A DNA stretch of 64,000 nt from Mansonella perstans (Eukaryota > Nematoda > Chromadorea > Rhabditida > Onchocercidae): contig JBAMDO010000113.1 of assembly GCA_037074765.1 (NCBI GenBank), positions 1 to 64,000 on the forward strand, read 5' to 3'. Each line of letters starts with the position of its first letter. Positions within the stretch are counted from its first letter, which is position 1. This document shows, in pieces, positions 54,407 through 64,000 of the stretch. The position numbers and the translations under genes are program-made. Below the pieces are notes generated by a model. That model ran no database searches, was not told the origin of the DNA, and saw nothing but the letters and a program-made list of their open reading frames with translations.

Positions 54407-55615
54407 CTGAATTGTCGTTTTTAAAATTTCTGGAGTTCAATCAAAAATACTTTTAACAAAGACTGGCTTTGTTGAAGATATGCTTTTTAAAATCACTGAA
54501 TTTCAGTGTTACATCAACTTCGTATGAATATGATTTTTGTACTGCAGAAAAAGAACAAATATATTTAGTCGAATGACTTGGCATACGTAATATAATTCAT
54601 CATTGCGTGCGTGGAGAACTTTTTGTTGTTATGGATGAAAGCTCATATAAAAGTATGAATCATGAAGACTTAAATACATATGAAGCATGAAAAAAATATT
54701 TAGTCAGGATAATTTTAATAAAGTTGCTCAAAGTGCTAAATATTATATGCAGATATAACTCGATCTATTTGGGCATGCTTGCTATGAGGTATTATTTTAG
54801 ACTTTGTAAAAACTGATTTTCGACGGGATTTTGTTGTTTTTGTTTCTCGCTAATATCACCTCAATTTCAAAGCTGTGGAAAAATTGAAGCGAAATGAAAT
54901 TTCGAAATTGTGCAAAAAATGCATTGCATAAATTATTTTTAACAATGCAGTATAACAACTAAAATGAAATTATTCAGTATAAAGGATTAAAAAATGATAG
55001 CTATTGTTGTATTATTACATATGGAAGGGATTATGAATACACAGGGTGTACCATTTCAGTTTCGGTATGCATTTATAGATAGGATCCTTAACAATTCCTA
55101 ACAGAAGTGATTCAGTAGTCTCTGTTAAACTTTCGTCACTCGATTTCATTAAGTTCTGTTTCGTTCATTTTTATAAAAAATGTCAGCTGTCGAAAATTTT
55201 GGGTTTCATAAACGTACAATAATCTTTTCCCAACAAAATTATCTATTAAACTCTTTAGCTATGCAATTTGTGCAAAGTTTGCTTTCAACGATTGGATCTA
55301 TTCGATTAAGTGGGAGATGAAGATAACATATCAGCAATGAATGTTTGACTGTTCTCTTTTTAGTGGAAGAAAATTTTCCATTTTTCAGAATTGGCAAAGG
55401 AATTACTGTCATCGATATGTATTTCAACTATTTTTTCTTCTTCGTTCTACAACTTGGCAACACTCAAATTACCGTAAGTTCATTTGATGTTAAAACAAAA
55501 ATAAACAGCATTGCGATATTTCGGGGACTTCAAAATTTTGATGGAGTGTGAGATTGATAATTTCTATCATTTGAGGAAGCACAACCGGAACAAACAGAGT
55601 CGCTGGGTTTATCAG

Positions 55616-56541
55616 TGCCAAAAAAACATATTGAAACGCTAAGTTTACCAGCGCATGCAGTAACTGAGAAACAAATATTACTGTCAAGAAAGGTCTTATC
55701 ATCGGAAGAGATAAATGAAAGAGCGATGGTTTCGAACGAAATGAACTCAACAAGCCAAGAAATGAATGCTGAACAAAAAGGTACGAGGAAAAAGGCATGT
55801 AAGGTATGCCAAAAGGAAGTAAGAGATATAAACAGACACATGGAAACTCATAAAGATGCAAAGCCCTATTTTTGTTTGATATGCGACAAAATTTTTTTTT
55901 CTCCAAGATATTTGAAAACCCATGAGAGAATTCATACTGGTGTGAAGCCCTTCCTTTGTAAGACATGTAACAAAAGATTTTCTCGGCGAAACAATTTGCA
56001 AGCCCATGAGAGAATTCATACTGATGTGAAGCCCTACTTTTGTTTGATATGCAACAGAAATTTTTCCCAGTTAAGCACTTTGCAAAACATAAGAGAATTC
56101 ATACTGGTGAGAAACCCTTTTCTTGTTCGACATGCAACAAAAGATTTTCTCAGCGAAACAGTTTGCAAGACCATGAGAGAATTCATACTGGTGTGAAGCC
56201 CTTCCTTTGTAAGACATGTAACAAAAGATTTTCTCGGCGAAACAATTTGCAAGCCCATGAGAGAATTCATACTGGTATGAAGCCCTACTTTTGTTCAACA
56301 TGCAACAGAAATTTTTCTAGGCAAGGCAATTTGAAAAGCCATGAGAGAATTCATACTGGTGAGAAAACCCTTTCCTTGTGTGACATGCAATAAATGTTTT
56401 TCTTTGCGAAGCAGCTTGAAAGCTCATAATAGAACTCATAGTGGTGAGAAGCCGTTCAATTGCGACATATGCAACAAAAATTTCTGTAGTCCAAGGAGTG
56501 TGAGAAATCATAAGATAAAAATTCATAAACAACGAGTATGA
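55616..56541 (+). pseudogene. C2H2 zinc-finger gene, unit D, nine fingers, two frameshifts
   Basis: Nine fingers instead of seven: FLCKTCNKRFSRRNNLQAH occurs twice, pointing to internal unequal exchange of whole fingers. Two indels break the frame: a lost C near 56087 (CAAAACATAAG) in finger 4 and an added A near 56365 (GAGAAAACCC) before finger 8. The last finger is the most diverged of the four copies (SPRSVRN at the helix). The consensus frame is recoverable by inspection, so decay is recent or the indels are sequencing errors in homopolymers. Confidence 0.82.
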
Positions 56542-57309
56542 AACAGAAGACATCAGAATGAAAAAAACAGAAAGAAAATTTTCTAGACAATATAGAATTT
56601 GCAATCATACTTGGCAATCCATTGAAAAATAGGCCTCTCTTCCATTGCTCTGTATGCAATAAAGTAAAAGGCAATGCATTTCAAACTAAAATACGTTGCA
56701 ATTTCTGGTATTGCTTATTTCTTATTTTAATATTAATCAAATTTTTATTTCATTATTCCTTGCTTTGTTTCGAAAATATAGTCCTGTTATTATTGTTTCA
56801 ATTGCTTGCATGTTATGTTGTTCACTTCATTTTTTGTGCATTTGGCACCATTTTTCGTTTATTTAAATTTAAAACTCTTCACTCTTAATCAAAAGATTTA
56901 TTCTTTAGATATTCCTTTTTTTTTCGTGTTGCAGTATGATTTTTATGTTGTTGATTATTGAATTTTTATTACTTTCTTTGCTGAAGAGAAGGATTCGTAG
57001 ATTTCTTTATTGTTTCTCGTATTTTAGTCAATAAAAATTCTTTTCGCATTTTCATTTGCACATTTATTAGCGGTTTTGATTGTCGGGAAACTATAATCCA
57101 TTGTATCGGTGATTCAGTTATTTGTACCCATAAAATACAAAAAAATTTGGAAGAAATACTGAAGTGAAGCCAAAGAAAAGCCAGAAGATAATTTATCTCT
57201 TGAACGGCGCAGTAGTAGATAGATGTACGTGAAGGATCGAAAGTCTGAGGCGTGTTTACTGATAAAAAAAATTGTATAGGATTTTTTCATATATTTATAT
57301 ATATATATA

Positions 57310-57660
57310 CATCCAGGTTACTGGAACAGCATTGGTCTCTCGCAACACCGTGGAGGTTAAGCTGGCCATTGGTATGGTGTTTGTGATTATCAAGCGTTTT
57401 TCTTATTTGTAGTCGTGCCGAGTACCGAAATCTCTTTTGTTTCTCACTTCCAATCGCAACGCACCGGCAGGCCGACGCTTCATCACTCCCTATACAGTTA
57501 CCCTTCTACACATTCAGTCCGATCTCGACCATCGTGAAGTTTCGCTATCTCTCCCAGTGCTTCATTACCTCTCACAGGCCCAAGAATAACACGGCCATCG
57601 GAGTGGACTTCATCTCAACCAGTTACCTGTTATAAAACTTCTAATTCAATAAAGGTAACA
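57310..57660 (+). other. GC-richer conserved block, unit D
   Basis: Fourth copy of the roughly 350-bp block described at 31611, ending in AATAAA. It is 160 bp beyond the stop codon of the intact transporter gene on the other strand, so it may overlap that gene's 3' UTR. Confidence 0.6.
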
Positions 57661-57818
57661 TTTTTTAATTTTTCGTCAATGTTATTTCCACAATATCATT
57701 AACTCATGAGAGATAATGAAAAAGAATTATTTCTACAAAGCTCTCTTAACTATTTCATGATTTATGCCTGAACGATTCTATGTGAGGAATTTACCGCAAA
57801 AATGTTAATGTTTATCAC

Positions 57819-60803
57819 TTAATGTTCCTTCTTATTTTCCTTCGTTGTATCAGTACGATCAGTCCATATATCGGCAAATGTTACTGTACCAATAAACACC
57901 ATCGCTGCACCAAGCCAATGTGCTAATGTGAATGGATTTCGAAACCAAAGAATAGAAATGAGCAAAGAGAGGAACTTCCGTATGGTAACAACCATTGTTA
58001 CCGTTAAGGATTCAAAAGTGGCGTTTAACCGATATACAAAACTGATGCACATCCATCTGAAAATTAATTTGAGCAAATCATTTAATAACGGTATGGTGGA
58101 TTTTATTGGGAATAACAAAAATATTCACCCAAAACTATCTGACTGAAACAGCATTCTACAAGTTGAAGAACTTTTTTACTCGAAAAAATTTCTACCATTA
58201 CTTTAGATTTCTACCAGTTATTTTATATAAAACCAAATAAAATATAATTTTTTGAGAACTTACCATGAATATATACAAGTGTGGAATGAAGTTATTAAAA
58301 GAAAATACATACTGTAAAAGGCATGTGGCAGCAAGATAAGCCCACATGTGTGGGATACTAAAGCCCAATATTTCAATCGGATAACTATGCGAAAATGCGA
58401 TAGCTGATTTATAAATATCTCCACCCATAAATGCAAAAAATGGTAATGAAGCACCATGCTATAATATCAAGCTTTGTAGATTAAACTCGACATTGTATTC
58501 AAGATATGCATCTTGGTATGATGGTTAGATACTTTGTTCATTACGAAAATCAAGGATGTGATTGAGCAAAAGTTGGAAAAAAAGCATTCTTGCTATGGTT
58601 CATACTAATTTCTTGTACCATAATATTAGGGATAACTTTTATTCCTACAAAAAGATATCAAGAAATTAATACACTCTTCCCTGAGTAGTAACCAAAATCC
58701 TAAATTTGCGTTTTAAAAATCAAATCCATAGTTCCATCCCTTGCAAGTATCAACTTACAATTATAAACATAGCTTCCTGAGTATGTTTTCCATACGTATT
58801 GTACAATCTTTCTTGACAAACTCCCAAATATGCGGATGCTAATAAAGCTATAGTAAGCATTGCTATACCTGAAATAATTTAATCGACTTTAGGATTTCGA
58901 ATCAATTAGTGACTGTTGTCATTCATAATTATATAGTAAATAACGTGTTACAAATGAAAATGTACATAATAGTGTTTCAAATTTATTAACGAACTTACCA
59001 GTTAGCCATTCCCGATAGTGCTTTTCGACGTCACCCACCGTCTTTTGTTGATCCGTTTTCTGGAAGATTTCTTATCAATTACGAAAATCCAATGAATAAT
59101 CGACGCATGAATGGTTCACTGACGGCTATTTCGTGTTAAATTCACAATGTCAAGAATACTTTGTTAAGTCCTCGACCCACTGATTTTCCATTCTTGTTTC
59201 CCTCATTTCATTTCTACTAAATACAGCACAGACTCTGAAGAACACTGCGAATTCAGACGCATAAAAAAGGAAAGAAATTCTTGATCAAAGCTAAAAGTAA
59301 ATTCTGTCGGATTTTCTAGTAAAACAAATTTTCGTAGATTTCATTACTCTATAAATGTTTACATGACAAATGCAAATGAAATCATTTTGATAATTTCTCA
59401 TATTTATGTTTCTAACAATACGGAATTTATAAAATTACTAATAAGAACTTGAAATCCAAAAATTTTTTTCTTCAAGTATCCAAATAATAACCTCTAAATG
59501 AGCAGTAGCCGTAGTGCATATGATTATACCGACCGTGATCATTAAAACTGATAAATATTTTCGCATTGAGTATTGTTTTCCTTGTAAAATCTTCGTGAGG
59601 ATTAAAGTAGCTAATAATGAACCCTGGAAGATAATTAAGCTGATATTAAATGATACCAATAAAAAAACAATGATCTCCATATCATTTTATAGATAAGCAT
59701 CTTCATATCATAATCACAACAGTTACCGACCAATTTGCCCTCACCTAAATTATTAAATGCTGCACTTATTTCTCAAAACATATCTTTTAAGCCTCAAGAT
59801 AACTGATTCTGTTATGAATATTTTCGATCATATTATGAAAAGGATAACTTACTGATCGAAAAATGATATGTAACGGGACGGGAACATGAAAATTCAGAGC
59901 TTGATTATTGATAACATTTACAGAAAAGAATGTTATTACTGCTGGCAGATAACCCCTGAAAATGATGAAAGAAGTTGCAATTTGGGTGATTAATAAATGA
60001 TAACTGCTAAGCTTTGAAGTCAAAAAGCCCAAAATTTATGATTCCACAGTTTCATTGAAAACAATAACTTCTTCGCCTGACCACTTACTTTAACTAATTT
60101 TTTTGCGCAATTTTCGATGAGTAGCATAAAACCTTCAATAACAAATATTTAATTTATTTGTTATAAACAGTTATCTCGAAGTTAATAACTGAAGTAAACA
60201 AAAATTCGAAAACATTATAGAACTTCGAAATCATATGTCGATTCAAAAGAAAATCGGGATTCTGTAAAAATTAATTGAAATTTCAGTATACCGTATGGGA
60301 ATTCTATTGGAAACGGCAAAAAATTTTGATGTGAAAATCAATCCCTCCAATGATATGAAGAGAAATGTCGAAAAAGTTATCAGATTCATCGAACTCGGTT
60401 GCTCCCTTAAAAAGTAACTGAATTGTCGTTTTTAAAATTCCTGGAGTTCAATCAAAAATACTTTTAACAAAGACTGGTTTTGTTGAAGATATGCTTTTTA
60501 AAATCATTGAATTTAAGTGTTACATCAACTTCGTATGAATATGATTTTTGTACTGCAGAAAATTTACTTTCATTATTGAAAAATTAAGGAATTAAGAATA
60601 TTTTCTTTCTTCTCTGGAAAGCAAACAGGAATCAAGCGAAATCATGAAATTTATGATAATTTCTTTTAGAGCAGGAAAAGTAACAAAGATAGCAAACGGA
60701 AATCTTAGTATGAAGAATTATACTTGGCGATTGATTCCACAAAATACATGCATCCAATGCAACTGGCCAATGTACCAGATATGGGATACAGAGCTGTTGT
60801 CAT
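57819..60803 (-). CDS. SLC35B4: SLC35B4-type nucleotide-sugar transporter, complete copy
   Basis: Multi-pass Golgi/ER antiporter; human SLC35B4 carries UDP-xylose and UDP-GlcNAc. Eight exons with matching phases: 60803-60724, 60417-60292, 59955-59853, 59623-59492, 59059-58999, 58868-58759, 58458-58313, 58056-57819; 331 residues, which I recall as the human length. Landmarks in order: MTTALYPISGTLASCIGCMY (first membrane helix), NLITFSTFLFISLEGLIF, RIPIRGYLPAVITFFSVNV, INNQALNFHVPVPLHIIFRS, YLGVCQERLYNTYGKHTQEA, HGASLPFFAF, SLTVTMVVTIRKFLSLL and NPFTLAHWLGAAMVFIG; the C-terminus ends KENKKEH. Exon 1 and its ATG lie outside the repeat unit, making this the parental gene of the truncated copies in A-C. 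The exon 4 donor (GAG/GTTATT) is weak. An acceptor (AATTTTAG) ends 3 nt before the ATG, suggesting trans-splicing. Confidence 0.92.
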
Positions 60804-60806
60804 TAC

Positions 60807-62040
60807 CTAAAATTACATTCTTAGGTAAGTAGGGTTAATTTCAATCACTCTCTTACATTGATTGATTCGTCCGTAATTTAATCAACATTCAATGTGATTT
60901 TTTCATGCTTTTAACTTAAAAAGGCTACTGTAAGCCAATCTATTAATATTATGCGATGAGTCAGCATATGTTGATATAAAATGGCTAAGATGAAAAATGT
61001 GAAGTTAACACTTTTAAAAGCATAATATGAAGCCTAAGAATCGATCGGAAATTATTATTTGAAATATAAAGAATAGAAGAATTGAAACCACAAAACTAAG
61101 AAATCCCTAAACACCTGTAAACTTATATATGAAAGGTTCAGATGTTCAAACAGAATTAAATAAATGCTTGTCTGCGACAAAAAATCATCAGTCTTATTTG
61201 TAAGTTTAAAAGTGAAAAAAGTGACCAAAATTCTCAATAAAATCATTGAAAAATTAAAACAAAACAAATATATTTTTTTAATAAACCATAGGAAAGTGAA
61301 GGAAATTAACCTGCAGCAAGGCTAAAGTTTTTTTTTTTAATTTTTTTTTCTAGAAAAAGATCTGAAACTGCGCATTTTTTAAAGGTCGGTTAGTTTCTTT
61401 TCAAAGGATTTTAAAATCCGTTAAAAAAAGAAAAATTTGTAAGCTGGACAATTATAAAAGTGTAGAAATTTTTCTTCCGTCAAAAATTTGATATTACATT
61501 AAATTCAGCATTATATATAAGAGATGCAGGAGATATTAAAATCTTCGGAAGTATGAAAAACAATTTTATATGCATTTAAAAAGCTTGCCTTATATTTTTT
61601 TTGCATGCGTGGAATTTCTATTGAATTAAGGAATATATAACTTACATTTCAAGAATCTCATAGATCCTAATTTCAGTGAAATAATTCAACTTTACAGAGG
61701 AATGAATAAATACAAATAGAATCCTAGTTAGGGAGTTCAATAAATTTTGATTAAATAATTAGAATTTATAGAAGTTCCAATGACGCTTTTACCTAAAAGA
61801 CAAGAATGGAACTAAATTTCAATGAATAAAATGAATCTTATCCAGATCTAAGGAATAAAAGTAATTCAAGATTTAACAAATTTCGGAGAAAAAAATTTTA
61901 CGAAACACAATCAAATTTTGCTATAAATAAACGAATTCTGGACAAAATTCTTTCACTTACCAAATTCTTTCACTGCTACAAGCTTAACAAAATTTCAATA
62001 AGCAAATTTCGCCGAAGCTTTCATCAGTCTTTTGGAATTC
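60807..62040. other. Upstream region of SLC35B4, no gene seen
   Basis: AT-rich sequence that should include the promoter of the intact transporter gene. The plus-strand open frame at 60644-60832 is antisense to transporter exon 1. No other coding or RNA gene recognised. Confidence 0.5.
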
Positions 62041-62190
62041 CAAAAACTGAAAATGAAATCCGGTTCCCGCAACTGCTACTACCTGCTTCTTCAGGCCAAT
62101 GCCCTTAATCGGTGACTACTTGTAAAGAGGCCCGAATGGTTAATGACGGTGGCCCGATTCGCTTGTTGCTCATTAGGGACGTTCCTTTAC
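62041..62190. other. Short GC-richer island
   Basis: About 150 bp, richer in GC than the flanks (words such as CCGGTTCCCGCAACTGC and GAGGCCCGAATGG). The longest clean frame is a 22-codon minus-strand ORF beginning MSNKRIGPPSLTIRASLQ. I do not recognise it. Confidence 0.35.
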
Positions 62191-62311
62191 TAACATTGTG
62201 GTACTCTTATTTAAATGTAATGCTAAGATAGATAGGTCAATTAATCAGAAATCGAAAATCGAAGTTGCATTTGGCCAAGACTTATTTGTAGTTGAATTGA
62301 ATTAAAACTTT

Positions 62312-62377
62312 ACCATATCTGACAATGTTGAGTATCATATCTGACAATGTTGAGTACCATATCTGACAATGTTGCAA
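62312..62377 (+). repeat. 22-bp tandem repeat, three copies
   Basis: ACCATATCTGACAATGTTGA-type units at 62312-62333, 62334-62355 and 62356-62377, the last diverging in its final bases. A minisatellite with no evident function. Confidence 0.9.
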
Positions 62378-64000
62378 ATCAAATTGAACCTAATTCGTAA
62401 GCAAAATTCTTTAAGATATTTGCCAATATAAATACATCTTTCTGTGCATGAAATGGACAAAAGCGCTCATATCATCAAATATGCTACTCATCCATCTCTT
62501 ATACATTGTATCGCTTTAGGAAACCTTTCACGCTGATGATATTCAAAAATATACGACATTTAAATTTATCACTCATATCTTATTTCCAAATATTATCGAT
62601 TTGCCGATATATTTTTTGCTTCTATTAACTATTTTGATATTTAAGTTCAAAAATTAGCTTTAATTTTTTCTTTCTCTTATTATTTGTGCAATTAATGATA
62701 TTGCATCTAAGATCACAAATAAAGCGTCTTTTAACTACTTGAATAACTTCTTTCAAATATATAACTTTTTGAAACAAGATACAAATACACGCACACATAC
62801 ACGGATAAATACACGTAAGTACACGCATATATTATGTGCAGTGTATGTATGTGTGGTATGGTTGATCAATGAATTCAATTCCTGGAATTTTTTTGGGAAA
62901 AAATCACTGACAAAAGAAATCATTTATACTGTATTTTCAAATTTTTACATAAGGAAAAAAAATTATCGATTACCTGCTATTATTTTTTATCAATTGCTCA
63001 GATAAATCAATTTGGCCCGAAAATAATTAAATCCCATAAATAATTCCACTACTTTGGACTACCTTTGAACTCTGCATTTTTTAATTTCGTGAATCTGAAA
63101 TCGATGAATCTGAAATTGGAATCCCGAATAATTAATTGCAATTGTTTTTATAATTTACACACTAGATTTTGGTTTTACTCAAATCTTCTTTCATTTATTC
63201 GCATCACAGTTCCTTCAATCTTATGACCTCGAGAATTATGAGTTCAATGTCATAAATGTCAGGATGAAACTTAATTGTTGCTATAAGTGTGAAGTTGACA
63301 AAATAATGTTACTTAAAAAGTGTGGATTTTAATTATTAATCAAAAATTTGTAAATTTTGTAAGTCATAGAATTTAAATGGCTCGAATATCAAATGATAAC
63401 TAAATTGGTGGACCAACGAGAAAAGGCAAAATTGTGAGGTTTACTTGAAGATAAAAGTGCAATATATGCAAGAAACTAAAGCCTTACTGGATTTAAATTT
63501 TAAAGTAACTTTCTAAAGCCTAAAAAAGAAGCTCAGAATGATTTCTCCGCCATAATTAATTTAAGTTTATTGTGACGAATTTAAACTCGGTGACTGAGAA
63601 AGGGAAATACTGGACGTTAGCATAAAATACTCACTAATAATGAACTAAAAGTTACACATTTCTTGTAGAGTCTCTATTTCACTTCCAGTGGGCACCACAA
63701 TTTTTCCCGTAATTGTTTGTTTTCATTGTTTATACGCAGTTGTACGAATTAAAAGGCTTCTTTTTCGGTGATCAGGGAGATTTTTTTTCTTTAAATGGAA
63801 TAAAAAAAATTGAGATGTCAAACGTAATCTTCAGATAACGCGGCTGGAAGGCTGCAATAGTTTCTGTCTACGAAATATGTGTCTTTTTCACGGTCGTCTC
63901 TGTGAAGACACGTGTTCCTTTTATGGTTTTCCTTTAATATGCGTGTTTTTCGATGTTTCTGACATCTTTTGATAGAAGTTATTTACTTCTCTCTATGCTT
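62378..64000. other. Non-coding right edge
   Basis: AT-rich, with an AC/GT-rich simple stretch near 62780-62860. No convincing exon, RNA gene or mobile element seen on either strand. The sequence is single-copy within the window. Confidence 0.5.

Larger units (their letters stand above)
48982..54551. repeat. Tandem duplication unit C, 5' truncated
   Basis: Matches unit A from about 29320 onward. Its first 150 bp are clearly more diverged (for example CTCGCTAATATCTTTTTTAAA versus CTCGCTAATATCACCTCAATTT), and the usual first 300 bp of the unit is replaced by the sphingosine kinase arm. It directly abuts unit D. Confidence 0.88.
54552..60562. repeat. Tandem duplication unit D, rightmost copy
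   Basis: About 6.0 kb, longer than unit A mainly because its zinc-finger gene has two extra fingers. The repeated sequence stops at ...TACTGCAGAA and single-copy DNA follows. Its last 150 bp carry several substitutions relative to A and C (for example CATTGAATTTAAG versus CACTGAATTTCAG). Confidence 0.92.

Noticed and set aside
60644..60832. Plus-strand 62-codon open frame with a donor-like end
   Set aside because: It is antisense to exon 1 of the SLC35B4-type gene, which fits the family, the splice phases and the ATG context.
62041..62190. Bacterial endosymbiont (Wolbachia-like) insertion
   Set aside because: Slightly higher GC only; no recognisable bacterial gene or long frame.

Overview
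The window looks like nuclear DNA of a nematode, most likely a spirurid or filarial worm. The evidence is AT-rich sequence, many short introns ending in TTTCAG-like acceptors, likely spliced-leader acceptors a few bases upstream of start codons, nematode gene families (a 7B2/SBT-1 homologue among them), and SL1-like sequence inside a BEL/Pao retrotransposon. There are no bacterial genes, CRISPR arrays, rRNAs or tRNAs that I can see. Gene models were spliced by hand from donor and acceptor sites, checked for reading phase and compared with remembered family sequences; no database search was run.

Layout. 1-6386: left arm of a large inverted duplication, with an intact sphingosine kinase gene on the minus strand. 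6387-29023: single-copy genes: mitochondrial ribosomal protein S34 (+), CTP synthase (+, 16 exons), type II phosphatidylinositol 4-kinase (+), an unrecognised multi-exon gene (-), and the neuroendocrine chaperone 7B2/SBT-1 (-). 29024-38643: two units (A, B) of a tandem segmental duplication. Each unit carries a C2H2 zinc-finger gene (+) convergent with an SLC35B4-type nucleotide-sugar transporter (-). 38671-49446: right arm of the inverted duplication, whose sphingosine kinase copy is broken by a 4383-bp BEL/Pao element. 48982-60562: units C and D. 60563-64000: the first exon of the parental transporter gene, then sequence in which I see no gene.

The most striking observation is in the BEL/Pao element. 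Each 809-bp LTR carries a short array of five copies resembling the 22-nt nematode spliced leader SL1; four match at 21 of 22 positions. The internal region keeps Gag, protease and the start of reverse transcriptase, but the rest of Pol is missing, so the element is probably non-autonomous. The LTRs read as identical, there is a 5-bp target duplication, and the left arm shows the empty site. The insertion is therefore recent and later than the inverted duplication.

The tandem units are also informative. The duplication boundary lies in intron 1 of the transporter gene, so only the copy at the right end (unit D) has its first exon. Copies A, B and C have no start and are decaying (frameshift, 31-bp deletion). 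The zinc-finger copies differ in finger number (seven or nine), and many of their differences fall at the helix positions that contact DNA. The copy in unit B has the only uninterrupted frame in its main exon.
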